From Gallionella sp. (GTDB taxonomy: Bacteria; Pseudomonadota; Gammaproteobacteria; Burkholderiales; Gallionellaceae): a stretch of 64,000 nucleotides of DNA. A model generated the notes under the pieces. That model had not been told where the DNA came from. It searched no databases and saw only the letters and a list, made by a program, of their open reading frames with translations. Below, piece after piece: positions 1 through 8,000 of this stretch. The position numbers and the translations under genes were made by a program. Each line of letters begins with the position of its first letter. The stretch's first letter is position 1. The stretch is from positions 1 to 64,000 of the forward strand of contig JADGRL010000008.1 of the NCBI GenBank assembly GCA_017880865.1, given 5' to 3'.

Positions 1-1
1 C

Positions 2-112
2 GCGAAAAGCGTGCGAACACTGGAAGGCGTAGAAGAACATGTTGCCTTTCCGTTGCCAAAGGGATTGAGCAAATTTCAGACAGCGGGGAGTTCAAGTCAG
101 AGCAATGCCTGA
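2..112 (+). CDS. C-terminal end of a truncated CDS of unknown function
   Basis: An open frame runs in from the left edge and ends at a TGA at 110-112, giving about 36 residues that end in GSSSQSNA. The frame has no internal stop. A Ser/Gln-rich, probably disordered tail would fit a real protein end, but the piece is too short to assign a family. It is followed by a decayed region, so it may itself be part of a broken gene. Confidence 0.3.
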   Translation, partial: AKSVRTLEGVEEHVAFPLPKGLSKFQTAGSSSQSNA

Positions 113-794
113 TTTGCATTCGGTTTTATCAAATAACATGCAAGATGTCAGAGAAAGTAAATTTATTACCGTTCGTCTCGTGTGGTCACACATCAATTTT
201 GAATAAGGTTTCCAATGACGAAAAACAACATCCCGCGTCATGTCGGTTTCATTCCCGATGGAAATCGCTGCTGGGCCAAGGATCATGGTCTGCCCAAAGA
301 AGCCGGATATGCTCATGGCCAACACCCCCTGCGCATCGGGCTTGGAGATATTTTCACCGATTTGCAGCGAGGTAATCAGACGGAGATTGTGCGCGAAGTC
401 ACCATCGGTTAAGCCAGCTATGAGAATCACATTTACTTCGTTCCAGAAAGTGAATGTATTCGCATCACGATCGAGGATGTCACTCAGTTTAAAGCAGAAA
501 CATGAATGCGAATTGATGATTAAGGCAAAATAAAGCGGCAGAAACAAATTCCAGCTGTATCGGCGCGATTAATCTTGTTTTCAACTAAGCCAGTCCATCA
601 GTCTTACGTTGATCGACCACTTTGTGGAAAATTCAATGATGGGTTTGTGTCGGTTGGAGAAATGAGTCCCGCCAAATTGCTTGCCAGATAGCGGACACTC
701 GCCACGGTCAGCAGTGTGTCGGAAGCGAAAGTTCGATTTAAAAAAACATGGCGCGCATAAATCGTAGCCTGCATCGCCTGATACATCTTGCAAT
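113..794. other. Gene-poor, decayed stretch between a truncated CDS and the ykgJ-like gene
   Basis: About 680 bases without an intact gene. The only recognisable content is the UppS-like relic at 215-412. The open frames seen on either strand here do not resemble known proteins and overlap one another. This looks like a gene graveyard next to the intact minus-strand genes that follow. Confidence 0.5.
215..412 (+). pseudogene. Relic of an isoprenyl (undecaprenyl-type) diphosphate synthase-like gene
   Basis: The first 30 or so residues match the start of cis-prenyltransferases: an RHVGFIPDGNR motif (the family's H-x-x-x-I-x-DGN-x-R-W-A signature, with the second Arg replaced by Cys), then WAKDHGLPKEAGYAHG. 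After that the similarity stops and a TAA ends the frame at 65 residues, whereas the family is about 200-260 residues long. The same frame stays open past the TAA to about 507 without recognisable UppS sequence. I read it as an internally deleted, non-functional copy, because the later substrate-binding motifs (RxGGxxRxSxF type) are absent. The true UppS of the cell is expected elsewhere. Confidence 0.6.
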
Positions 795-1094
795 TCAATT
801 TGCACTGAGTTGAAGCCGTTCCCCGATACAGTCGCTGTCGCCCGCCTGATAGTCGCGGCAGATTGCCGGGCGGCGTTCGTAAATCGTGCACAGCATCGTG
901 TGTCTGTCCAAGGCCTTGCACCAGCCATCGGCCAGACGCGCCATGACCCAGCCGCCCCAGCGATCCTGTTTCGTCATTTCGAACGGAATGTCATCGTCAC
1001 CCATCAGCATCACTTCTAACCGGCAGCAGCAGGCTTTGCACGAGGCGCAAGTTATGGCCGGGCTATCAGTATTCAACTTGCCAGGCCCCGTCAC
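795..1094 (-). CDS. YkgJ-family cysteine cluster protein
   Basis: A 99-residue protein rich in cysteines: C16-x2-C19-x2-C22-C23-C24 near the N-terminus, then C59, C69, C79 and C89, with the family's CxxYExRPxxCRxY-like stretch (C69 to C79). Such spacing is typical of the YkgJ/UPF0153 family, thought to bind a metal ion or Fe-S cluster; no reaction is established. The start used is a GTG at 1092-1094, which overlaps the end of the upstream gene by 29 bases, so the two are probably co-transcribed and translationally coupled. The length fits the short members of the family. The family call is firm; the biological role is unknown. Confidence 0.8.
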   Translation of the reverse strand: MTGPGKLNTDSPAITCASCKACCCRLEVMLMGDDDIPFEMTKQDRWGGWVMARLADGWCKALDRHTMLCTIYERRPAICRDYQAGDSDCIGERLQLSAN

Positions 1095-2106
1095 GGTAGA
1101 TCACCTCGTTGTCGAGCGTGAAAGATTCGGTGCTCGCAAAAACATCGACATGATGTCTTGCCGCAGACTTTTTGATTTGCGGCTTGTTGTAGCTGCCGTG
1201 TTTGCAACCTAGCGACAAATGCACGCCGCACATGCGCTCATAGGTGCCAATGTCGCTGACGGTTATTTCCTGCGTGAATACCCGGTTCAGCCCCAAGCCC
1301 ACTTCGCGCACCCAGATTTCGCCTTCGTCGGCACGGATGTTGGCCAGCACCCGGTCAAACTCGGGCGTGGAATCGATGGCTTCGGTGACGCGCCCTTTGC
1401 TGACTACCAACGTGATGGGATGGGCGGGCTTGTTGACTGCAAATGCAGTATCGCCAAAAATTGAAATGCGCACGCGGCCATTCACCGCCTCCAGATCTTT
1501 GGATTCCGTGAACACTTCGCCGATCGGAAACTGGCCGCCAACATTTTGCATATTGCGGTAATCGCCGACATTGAGCCGGGCGGGTTCGAAACCGGAGGAA
1601 AATACCAGCTGCTCTCCGCCGGAGTCGATGATGCCGACTTTCGCGTTATCGAAGCGGGTTTTCAACGCATTGCCCACGCCACGACAATAGGCCGGATCAT
1701 AAGCCAGCGCATCGATGTAAAGCAGTGCCTCCGCACCCGGCATGCGCGACAGGTGCGGGTGTTCGATCACCTTGAGCGAGCGCTTGAAGAGTTCGACGCG
1801 TATCCGAAACGCGTCCAGCCTGAAGCTGGTGGATTGGATCAGCACCACCAGATCGCCGGGTGCAAGCCGTTCAAAAGCGGCGCGCACCGTCTCCGGCGCA
1901 ACGCTATTGAAGTCGATAAAGGTCGCATCGGGCAGGCAACGCCGGTATGCCTCTGTGAGCGCAAGCGCCAGATCGCATTGCGCATCCCAGACCACGATGG
2001 CGGAATGCGCAGGCGTGTGTTCGATGGCCAGCGTCAGAATATCGCGCACATGCTTTTCGGCGGTATCGATGGCTGCATCGGGAATGGTGGCGCAGTGGTG
2101 AGTCAT
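1066..2106 (-). CDS. M29-type aminopeptidase-like protein
   Basis: A 346-residue soluble protein without signal peptide or membrane segments. The middle carries a GGQFPIGEVFTESKDLEAVNG segment resembling the G-x-x-P-x-GEVF-x-x-P/E motif of family M29 (thermophilic) aminopeptidases and related dioxygenase-like proteins. The C-terminal part has a VREVGLGLN stretch and a GVHLSLG-x-K-H-G segment where M29 enzymes place metal ligands (N-x-AE-x-x-x-G-x-N; H-x-A-x-G). The match is partial, so peptidase activity is inferred rather than shown. The ATG at 2104-2106 has a weak AGG upstream. Its 3' end overlaps the YkgJ-family gene. Confidence 0.55.
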   Translation of the reverse strand: MTHHCATIPDAAIDTAEKHVRDILTLAIEHTPAHSAIVVWDAQCDLALALTEAYRRCLPDATFIDFNSVAPETVRAAFERLAPGDLVVLIQSTSFRLDAFRIRVELFKRSLKVIEHPHLSRMPGAEALLYIDALAYDPAYCRGVGNALKTRFDNAKVGIIDSGGEQLVFSSGFEPARLNVGDYRNMQNVGGQFPIGEVFTESKDLEAVNGRVRISIFGDTAFAVNKPAHPITLVVSKGRVTEAIDSTPEFDRVLANIRADEGEIWVREVGLGLNRVFTQEITVSDIGTYERMCGVHLSLGCKHGSYNKPQIKKSAARHHVDVFASTESFTLDNEVIYRDGAWQVEY

Positions 2107-2128
2107 GTCAGCCTAGCTTGTAAATTTT

Positions 2129-2177
2129 ATCGTTCCCACGCTCTGCGTTGCGAGTGGCGGTGCGGTGTAGGAACGAT
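2129..2177. repeat. Degenerate inverted repeat (GTTCCCAC-type intergenic element)
   Basis: ATCGTTCCCAC at 2129-2139 is mirrored by GTAGGAACGAT at 2167-2177: ten of eleven positions pair, around a 27-base GC-rich centre. It resembles the dispersed intergenic palindromes with GTTCCCAC/GTGGGAAC ends seen in many proteobacteria. It lies just upstream of the M29-like gene and downstream of ybiT. No coding capacity. Confidence 0.5.
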
Positions 2178-2231
2178 GAGTGTGGCATCTTCCTATTAAA
2201 CCCAGATAATTCGTTAGAACCCCAAGCTCTA

Positions 2232-2322
2232 GTAGGAGCACAATTTACCTAGAAGAGGTTCTTGTACCCTGTGGGTATTGCACGATCATGGTCAACAATC
2301 GCTCGATAAATCGAACTCCTAC
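2232..2322. repeat. Degenerate inverted repeat with GTAGGAG/CTCCTAC ends
   Basis: GTAGGAG at 2232-2238 is mirrored by CTCCTAC at 2316-2322, and a second arm (CAATTTA against TAAATCG) lies just inside. The layout resembles the common TGTAGGAG...CTCCTACA intergenic palindromes of gamma- and betaproteobacteria, here eroded. It sits between the 3' end of ybiT and the promoter side of the M29-like gene. Confidence 0.45.
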
Positions 2323-2342
2323 AGGCTAATGGATTTTCTGGA

Positions 2343-3941
2343 TTAAAGCGCCATCCCTTGATCGCGCAAATACTCTTCATACGTGCCGTGGTAATCTGAA
2401 ATTCCCTTGGCGGTGATCTCGATGATGCGCGTCGCCAGCGACGAGACGAACTCGCGGTCATGGCTGACGAACAACAGCGTGCCCTTGAATTCCAGCAGCG
2501 CGGTGTTGAGCGACTCGATGGATTCCATGTCCATGTGGTTGGTCGGCTCGTCCATCAGCAGCACGTTATTCTTTTGCATCATCAGCTTGCCGAACAGCAT
2601 GCGCCCCTTCTCGCCGCCGGACAGCACTTTCACGCGTTTCTTGGCATCGTCGCCGGAGAACAGCAAACGGCCCAGCGTGGCGCGCACAGCTTGATCGTCG
2701 TCGGAAGGTCCGCGCCAATAAGTCATCCAGTCGGTCATGATTTTATCCTCGGCAAAATCGGCGGTATGGTCTTGCGCGTAATAGCCGATCTTGGCCTTGT
2801 CGGTCCATTTGATGCTGCCGGTGTCGGGCTGCAGATCGCCCACCAGACAGCGCAGCAGCGTGGTCTTGCCGATACCGTTCGGGCCGATGATCGCGACTTT
2901 TTCGCCCGCATCGATGCGGAAATTCACGTTGGAAAAAAGCACCTTGTCGAAGCCCTTGGCCACGTGCTGCACTTCCACCGCGACGCGATGCAGTTTTTCG
3001 CGCTCGTCGTATTCGAAGCGGATGAACGGATACTGGCGGCTGGACGGCTTGATGTCTTCGATCTTGATCTTGTCGATCTGACGTGCGCGCGAAGTGGCCT
3101 GTTTGGCCTTGGACGCGTTGGCCGAGAAACGCGCGACGAAGGCTTTCAGCTCGGCGACTTTTTCCTTGGCCTTGGTGTTGTCCGACGATTGCTGCTCGCG
3201 CGCCTGCGTGGCGGCCATCATGTATTCGTCATACGTACCGGGGTAAGTGGTGATCTTGCCGTAGTCCAGATCTGACATGTGGGTGCACACGCTATTCAAG
3301 AAGTGGCGGTCATGCGAGATGATCACCATCGTGCAAGTGCGCGCGTTCAGGATGTTTTCCAGCCAGCGGATCGTGTTGATGTCCAGGTTGTTGGTCGGCT
3401 CGTCGAGCAGCAGGATGTCCGGGTTGGAGAACAGCGCTTGCGCCAGCAGCACGCGCAACTTGAAACCGGGTGCGACCGCACTCATCGGCCCCTGATGCAA
3501 CTCGATTGCGATGCCCAGTCCCAGCAACAATTCACCGGCACGCGGTTCGGCAGTGTAACCGTCGAATTCGGCGAACTCGGCTTCCAGATCAGCGGCTCGC
3601 ATGTAGTCTTCCTCAGACGCATCCGGGTTGGCGTAAATCGCATCGCGCTCCGACATCGCCGCCCACATCTCGGCATGACCCATCATCACCACATCCAGCA
3701 CACGATTCTCTTCGTAGGCGAACTGGTCCTGGCGCAACTTGCCCAGACGCTCATTCTTGTCGATCATCACCGTGCCGCCGGTCTGCTCCAAATCGCCACC
3801 CAAGATTTTCATGAAGGTGGATTTGCCGCAGCCGTTCGCGCCGATCAGGCCGTAGCGGTTGCCGTCGCCGAACTTGACGGAGACATTTTCAAACAGGGGT
3901 TTCGCCCCGAACTGCATGGTGATGTTAGCGGTGGAAAGCAT
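2343..3941 (-). CDS. ybiT: ABC-F family ATPase YbiT
   Basis: A soluble tandem ATPase of 532 residues, very close to the usual 530 of YbiT. Domain 1 has Walker [10 protein letters not shown] at residues 34-42 and Walker [12 protein letters not shown], but its signature is the YbiT-typical VAPGFKLR instead of LSGGE. A charged linker (the ABC-F extension, roughly 240-310) follows. Domain 2 has Walker [10 protein letters not shown], signature LSGGEKGR and [15 protein letters not shown] proteins bind the ribosomal E site and act in translation rather than transport; YbiT's exact role is less clear. It is transcribed alone, divergently from the cytochrome gene. The ATG at 3939-3941 is the only sensible start. 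Confidence 0.93.
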   Translation of the reverse strand: MLSTANITMQFGAKPLFENVSVKFGDGNRYGLIGANGCGKSTFMKILGGDLEQTGGTVMIDKNERLGKLRQDQFAYEENRVLDVVMMGHAEMWAAMSERDAIYANPDASEEDYMRAADLEAEFAEFDGYTAEPRAGELLLGLGIAIELHQGPMSAVAPGFKLRVLLAQALFSNPDILLLDEPTNNLDINTIRWLENILNARTCTMVIISHDRHFLNSVCTHMSDLDYGKITTYPGTYDEYMMAATQAREQQSSDNTKAKEKVAELKAFVARFSANASKAKQATSRARQIDKIKIEDIKPSSRQYPFIRFEYDEREKLHRVAVEVQHVAKGFDKVLFSNVNFRIDAGEKVAIIGPNGIGKTTLLRCLVGDLQPDTGSIKWTDKAKIGYYAQDHTADFAEDKIMTDWMTYWRGPSDDDQAVRATLGRLLFSGDDAKKRVKVLSGGEKGRMLFGKLMMQKNNVLLMDEPTNHMDMESIESLNTALLEFKGTLLFVSHDREFVSSLATRIIEITAKGISDYHGTYEEYLRDQGMAL

Positions 3942-4272
3942 GTAAAAATCGATTTCTGAAAATTTTGGAGCGCGATTTTAACACCACCCGGCATTATTAC
4001 CCGGCATATCGACACCCCCCGGCCAGAGCGGGAAGGCAGAAAGCCGAACTTGAGACAGGAACAGGAGGCTCAAAATTGTTACCAAAGTAGGCTTACGATC
4101 TTCGTAAGGCAGGCAAATCCTCTTAAAGACGGGTTGCCGGGTGAGCTGGCGACTAGTGTTCTGGAGCGGTTCTTTTCCGCTGCGGCACATTGTGATTGAA
4201 ACCAGAGAGGTATAGAATTCTGAACAGGGGAGGGAATTTGAACGTAGCTTTAAATAACCCAACGGAGAAATC
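3942..4272. other. Divergent intergenic region between ybiT and the cytochrome c gene
   Basis: A 331-base non-coding stretch that must hold the promoters for both flanking genes. I see a plausible sigma70-type promoter for the cytochrome gene (separate entry) and a possible hairpin (GGCAA at about 4109 pairing with TTGCC at about 4134). The arrangement did not fit a known riboswitch fold that I could recognise. Confidence 0.6.
4190..4218 (+). promoter_or_regulatory. Putative sigma70 promoter of the cytochrome c gene
   Basis: A TTGTGA -35-like hexamer (4190-4195) and a TAGAAT -10-like hexamer (4213-4218) are separated by 17 bases. Transcription would start near 4225, leaving a leader of about 48 bases before the ATG at 4273, which carries a good AACGGAGAAATC ribosome-binding site. 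Confidence 0.5.
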
Positions 4273-4596
4273 ATGAAATCTATTTTCGTAAGCATAGCAG
4301 CAGCAGGATTGATAGTAGCTGGAAGTGCAATGGCAACCGACATGCCGGATTTGGCCAAGAAGAACGCCTGCACCACTTGTCACTCCGTTGACAAAAAGTT
4401 GATTGGCCCAGCTTGGATGGACGTTTCTAAAAAGTACAAAGGTGATGCCGGAGCTGAAGCCAAGCTCATTACTAAAGTATCCAAGGGTGGTAGCGGTGTG
4501 TGGGGTAATGCGCCCATGCCAGCTCTCGATCCATCCGGCAAGAAACAGGATGTCATCAAACAGTTGGTTGAATTTATTTTGGCGCTGGACAAGTAA
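4273..4596 (+). CDS. Class I c-type cytochrome (c551/c552-like), periplasmic
   Basis: A 107-residue electron carrier. A signal peptide (residues 1-21, ending AGSAMA) precedes a mature protein of about 86 residues. Haem is attached at C33-T-T-C36-H37, with Met82 in the NAPMPAL motif as the likely sixth ligand. The conserved IGPAW segment after the haem site is typical of cytochrome c551/c552 (PF00034/PF13442). It would shuttle electrons in the periplasm to a terminal oxidase or other reductase; the partner cannot be told from here. It is monocistronic, with a strong ribosome-binding site, a probable sigma70 promoter and its own intrinsic terminator, which together suggest high, independent expression. 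Confidence 0.93.
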   Translation: MKSIFVSIAAAGLIVAGSAMATDMPDLAKKNACTTCHSVDKKLIGPAWMDVSKKYKGDAGAEAKLITKVSKGGSGVWGNAPMPALDPSGKKQDVIKQLVEFILALDK

Positions 4597-4613
4597 CAGG
4601 TTGCAATCTTCAC

Positions 4614-4638
4614 AAAAGCCGACGCAAGTCGGTTTTTT
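4614..4638 (+). terminator. Rho-independent terminator of the cytochrome c gene
   Basis: AAAAGCCGAC, the loop GCAA (a GNRA tetraloop) and GTCGGTTTTTT form a 10-pair stem with the U-tract, starting 17 bases after the cytochrome stop codon. It separates this gene from gshA. Confidence 0.9.
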
Positions 4639-4804
4639 CGTTCTGGATTTCGCATGAGCGGGAAGCGGTCGGCTTTCCGGCTCGCCAGTTCGGGTGATAG
4701 CTAGTACATAGTCCAGAGTACCCAGCATGCATATAAGGTTTAGGATTTATCCGGGGGCTGCGGCTATCGGCTAGAATGCGCGTGTCACTTATTCGCAGAA
4801 CATT

Positions 4805-6091
4805 ATGGTCCCCCACCTCACCACCGCACTGACCGGCCCGTTGCTTGATCTTGAGCGGCGCTTCCTGGATTCCATGCCAGTCATCGAGCATTGGTTGCGC
4901 ACGCAGTGGCTGGAGCACGACGTGCCGTTTTACGCCTCAGTGGATTTGCGCAACAGCGGCTTCAAGTTAGCTCCCGTGGACACCAATCTATTTCCCGGCG
5001 GCTTCAATAATCTCAATCCCGATTTTCTGCCGCTGTGCGTGCAGGCAATGCAGAGCGCGGTAGAGAAAATCTGCCCGGATGCGCGCGGTGTGTTGCTGAT
5101 ACCGGAAAACCACACGCGCAATTTATTTTATCTGCAAAACGTCGCGCAAATCGTAACCATCCTCAAGCAAGCCGGGATGCGGGTGAGGGTCGGCAGCCTG
5201 TTGCCGGAAATCATTACAGCCACGCAGATTCAATTACCCAACGGCGGCACGTTAACGCTGGAACCGCTGGTGCGGCGTGCCAACCGGTTGGGTCTGGCCG
5301 ACTTCGATCCGTGCGTTGTGCTGCTCAACAATGACTTGTCAGCCGGTGTGCCTGACATATTGAAAAATCTCGAGCAGGCGGTTTTCCCACCCCTTTCCGC
5401 CGGCTGGTACATGCGGCGCAAGTCGCAGCATTTCGCCGCTTATGATCGTGTCGCGGGAGATTTTGCCAAACTGCTCGACATCGACCCGTGGCTGATCAAT
5501 CCGTATTTTGCGACGTGCAACCAGGTCAACTTTCAGGAACGTGTCGGCGAGGAATGCCTCGCCGCGCAGGTGGATGACGTGCTGCAAAAAATGCGCGTCA
5601 AGTATGCCGAGTATGGCGTGAAGCATGACCCGTTCGTCATCGTCAAAGCCGATGCGGGAACCTATGGTATGGGCATCATGACCATCAAGGATGCCAGCGA
5701 GATCATCGGCCTGAATCGCAAACAGCGCAACAAGATGGCGGTGGTGAAAGAAGGTTTGCAGGTGCATGACGTGCTGGTGCAGGAGGGTGTTTACACCTTC
5801 GAGCACATCAACGAGGCTGTGGCTGAGCCGGTGATCTACATGATTGATCACTACGTGGTCGGCGGTTTTTATCGCGTGCATACCGGACGCGGTGTGGACG
5901 AGAATCTCAATGCGCCGGGGATGTCCTTCGAGCCCTTGGCGTTCGAGGCCTGCTGCACGCTGCCCAATCCCGATTGTGAACCGGACGATACGCCCAACCG
6001 TTTCTACGCATACGGTGTGGTGGCGCGGTTGGCGTTGCTGGCGGCTTCGCTTGAAATCGAAGCGGCAGAAAATTCTCCTGAAAATCCATAG
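4805..6091 (+). CDS. gshA: Glutamate-cysteine ligase, proteobacterial GshA family
   Basis: A 428-residue protein that makes gamma-glutamylcysteine from glutamate, cysteine and ATP, the first step of glutathione synthesis. The sequence fits the family found in beta- and some other proteobacteria (PF08886) rather than the E. coli type: an SVDLRNSGFKLAPVDTNLFPGGFNNL block near residue 45 and a KADAGTYGMGIMT block near 280 that resembles an ATP-grasp loop. In many relatives gshB follows directly. Here the next gene is apbE, starting at the base after this stop codon, so gshB must lie elsewhere. The ATG at 4805 gives the expected N-terminus. Confidence 0.9.
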   Translation: MVPHLTTALTGPLLDLERRFLDSMPVIEHWLRTQWLEHDVPFYASVDLRNSGFKLAPVDTNLFPGGFNNLNPDFLPLCVQAMQSAVEKICPDARGVLLIPENHTRNLFYLQNVAQIVTILKQAGMRVRVGSLLPEIITATQIQLPNGGTLTLEPLVRRANRLGLADFDPCVVLLNNDLSAGVPDILKNLEQAVFPPLSAGWYMRRKSQHFAAYDRVAGDFAKLLDIDPWLINPYFATCNQVNFQERVGEECLAAQVDDVLQKMRVKYAEYGVKHDPFVIVKADAGTYGMGIMTIKDASEIIGLNRKQRNKMAVVKEGLQVHDVLVQEGVYTFEHINEAVAEPVIYMIDHYVVGGFYRVHTGRGVDENLNAPGMSFEPLAFEACCTLPNPDCEPDDTPNRFYAYGVVARLALLAASLEIEAAENSPENP

Positions 6092-7126
6092 ATGACTACA
6101 CCGATTCGTCTGTTCGCTATGGTTGCCGTTCTGCTACTCACCGGTTGCGGCAAGGAGCCTCTATATCAGGAGCAGGGCTACGTGTTTGGCACGCTGGTGG
6201 ACATCAGCATCTACGGAGAAGACGAGACTCGCGCCAAACAGGCCGTGAGCGAGGTGATGCAAGAATTTCAGCGTTTACACGTCATGCTGCATGCGTGGCA
6301 ACCCAGTGAGCTGAGCGATTTGAACGCGGCGTTCGCCAAGGGTGAGAGCAAGGCGATTTCGGCGGAACTCGTCACACTTTTGCAAGATGCCACGCAGCTG
6401 TCTGAGCAATCGCAAAGCTTATTCAATCCGGCTATCGGCGGGCTGGTGCAGCTGTGGGGCTTTCACGCCGATGAATTCAAGCCGGTGCAACCGGATGAAA
6501 AGCGGGTCGCGCAATGGGTTGCGGCCAACCCACAGATGAGCGACATCTCGATCGTGCAAGGCCGTGCGCAGAGTAAAAATAAATCCGTGCAACTTGATCT
6601 GGGCGGTTACGCCAAAGGCTACGCACTTGATCGCGCCGCCTGGTTGTTGCACAAGCAGGGCATTCACAATGCGCTGATCAACATCGGCGGCAATGTTCTG
6701 GCCTTGGGCCAACACGGCGATCGTCCGTGGCGTGTCGGTATTCAGCACCCGCGCAAATCCGGCGCACTGGCGACGCTGGATCTGCATGACGGCGATGCCA
6801 TCGGAACGTCCGGCGATTATCAGCGTTACTTCATGCTGGGCAGTGTGCGTTACTGTCATCTGATCAATCCGCACAGCGGTTATCCGATGCAGGGCGTGCA
6901 GGCGGTGACAATCCTGACCCACGGCGCACGCGCCGGAGTGTTGTCTGATGCGGCTTCCAAGCCATTATTTATCGCAGGGGCGCATGGCTGGCGCGCTGCT
7001 GCCACGCAGATGGGTCTGCTTGATGCGATGCTGGTCGATGGACAAGGTAATATCCATCTCACAGCCGGGTTGCAGAAACGGCTAGAATTCACCGACAAGA
7101 ACATTCATGCTGAGGTCGAGCCGTGA
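6092..7126 (+). CDS. apbE: FAD:protein FMN transferase (ApbE), lipoprotein
   Basis: A 344-residue envelope enzyme that covalently links FMN from FAD to threonine residues of target flavoproteins such as NqrB, NqrC, RnfD or RnfG. A lipoprotein signal ends in LLLTGC, with the lipidated Cys at residue 19. Family motifs follow: GTLVDISIYG near 30, LDLGGYAKGYALD near 170, INIGGN near 205, GTSGDYQRYF near 235 and HLINPHSGYP near 255. The C-terminal metal-site region reads SDAASKPLFIAG, where many members have a DALSTA-type motif. No Nqr or Rnf genes are in the window, so the target is unknown. The start codon follows the gshA stop directly, so the genes are coupled. Confidence 0.92.
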   Translation: MTTPIRLFAMVAVLLLTGCGKEPLYQEQGYVFGTLVDISIYGEDETRAKQAVSEVMQEFQRLHVMLHAWQPSELSDLNAAFAKGESKAISAELVTLLQDATQLSEQSQSLFNPAIGGLVQLWGFHADEFKPVQPDEKRVAQWVAANPQMSDISIVQGRAQSKNKSVQLDLGGYAKGYALDRAAWLLHKQGIHNALINIGGNVLALGQHGDRPWRVGIQHPRKSGALATLDLHDGDAIGTSGDYQRYFMLGSVRYCHLINPHSGYPMQGVQAVTILTHGARAGVLSDAASKPLFIAGAHGWRAAATQMGLLDAMLVDGQGNIHLTAGLQKRLEFTDKNIHAEVEP

Positions 7127-7329
7127 ATCATCCCGAGAGGGAAATAGTCGAAAAAAAAGTACGGCGCGCAATGATGATCAACGCATTGTGCAAGATCAGC
7201 GCGATCGTCGACAGGGAACAACAAGCGGATACCGAAAAAGCAAACGCACTGCGCTGGCTTGCTCGTTATGGCTGGATCGTTTTACCGGGCGTGGCGTTAG
7301 TGGTGGCATATTTGATGGGTTTAATTTAA
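7123..7329 (+). CDS. Small membrane-anchored protein of unknown function
   Basis: A 68-residue protein. The first 45 residues are charged and probably helical (NHPEREIVEKKVRRAMM start), followed by one hydrophobic segment (about residues 48-68, WIVLPGVALVVAYLMGLI). This suggests a C-tail-anchored inner-membrane protein facing the cytoplasm. The GTG start at 7123 overlaps the apbE stop in a GTGA arrangement, a sign of translational coupling, and the next gene (EIIA) starts 13 bases downstream. I do not recognise the family. Its place between apbE and the phosphotransfer genes is the only hint of a role. Confidence 0.7.
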   Translation: MNHPEREIVEKKVRRAMMINALCKISAIVDREQQADTEKANALRWLARYGWIVLPGVALVVAYLMGLI

Positions 7330-7342
7330 GTAGGAGTGATTT

Positions 7343-7729
7343 GTGGCCGGAATTTTATTGGTGACTCATAACGGGCTGGGCGAGAGCTTTGTGGATTGCG
7401 TCAAACATGTGCTGGGCGAAGTGCCACCCAATCTTAAAGTGTTATCGGTGTGGGCCGGTGACGATCGGCAACGAAAACTGGTCGAAGGAGAGGCACTCAT
7501 CAAACAACTCGACACAGGCAGCGGCGTGCTGATCCTGGCGGATGTATATGGTGCCACGCCCAGCAATATCGGACGGCAGCTGTGTCATGCCGAACGCGTA
7601 ATTGGCGTAGCGGGATTGAATCTGCCGATGCTGCTGCGCGTGATATGCAGCCCCGACAGGACCATGCCGGAACTGGCAAGGATTGCCATCGAAGGCGGTC
7701 AAGAATGTATCGTTCAGATGGAAGGCTAA
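7343..7729 (+). CDS. PTS EIIA component, mannose/fructose (EIIA-Man) type
   Basis: A 128-residue cytoplasmic phosphocarrier of the EIIA-Man domain family (PF03610). The phosphorylatable histidine is His9 in VTHNGLG, and the DVYGATPSN motif near residue 70 is also diagnostic. It starts with GTG at 7343 preceded by TAGGAG. HPr follows one base after its stop. With no EIIB or EIIC nearby this is likely a regulatory phosphorelay rather than sugar uptake, as in many betaproteobacteria that lack PTS permeases. Confidence 0.9.
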   Translation: MAGILLVTHNGLGESFVDCVKHVLGEVPPNLKVLSVWAGDDRQRKLVEGEALIKQLDTGSGVLILADVYGATPSNIGRQLCHAERVIGVAGLNLPMLLRVICSPDRTMPELARIAIEGGQECIVQMEG

Positions 7730-7730
7730 G

Positions 7731-8000
7731 ATGCTGCAACAAGACGTGCTCATCATCAATAAGCTCGGCCTGCATGCGCGTGCCTCGGCCAAGCTTACGC
7801 AACTCGCTTCCCGATTCAAATGCGAGGTGATGCTGTCGCGCAACAATCGCCGCGTGAACGCCAAAAGCATCATGGGCGTGATGATGCTGGCGGCAGCAAA
7901 AGGCACGACGATCAACATCGAGACCCAGGGCGAAGATGAGGCCGAGGCGATGCAAACATTGTTAAACCTGATCAACGACTATTTCGGAGAGGGTGAATGA
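7731..8000 (+). CDS. ptsH: Phosphocarrier protein HPr
   Basis: An 89-residue HPr. The active-site His15 lies in NKLGLHARA, and the regulatory serine Ser46 in NAKSIMG is present, so it could be a target of HPr kinase/phosphorylase. It takes phosphate from EI and passes it to EIIA. I place the start at the ATG at 7731, one base after the EIIA stop. An ATG 48 bases upstream would add a non-homologous extension and overlap EIIA. Its stop overlaps the start of ptsI (ATGA). Confidence 0.95.
   Translation: MLQQDVLIINKLGLHARASAKLTQLASRFKCEVMLSRNNRRVNAKSIMGVMMLAAAKGTTINIETQGEDEAEAMQTLLNLINDYFGEGE

Noticed and set aside
92-547. A 151-codon open frame on the minus strand
   Set aside because: No similarity to known proteins, and it runs antisense through the UppS-like relic, whose plus-strand similarity is clear.
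581-928. Minus-strand open frames next to the YkgJ-like gene
   Set aside because: They overlap the cysteine-cluster gene in other frames and look like shadows; the part beyond it has no recognisable content.
1546-2199. A long plus-strand frame opposite the M29-like gene
   Set aside because: The composition is that of a reversed frame of a GC-rich gene; the minus-strand protein has motif support.
2460-3275. A 271-codon plus-strand frame inside ybiT
   Set aside because: Fully antisense to the well-supported ABC-F gene; rich in His/Gln/Arg as expected from antisense frames.
3942-4272. Possible cyclic-di-GMP (GEMM) riboswitch upstream of the cytochrome gene
   Set aside because: GGCAAA and GGGTTGCC fragments occur, but the order and the central conserved parts of the fold do not match; they form a simple hairpin instead.
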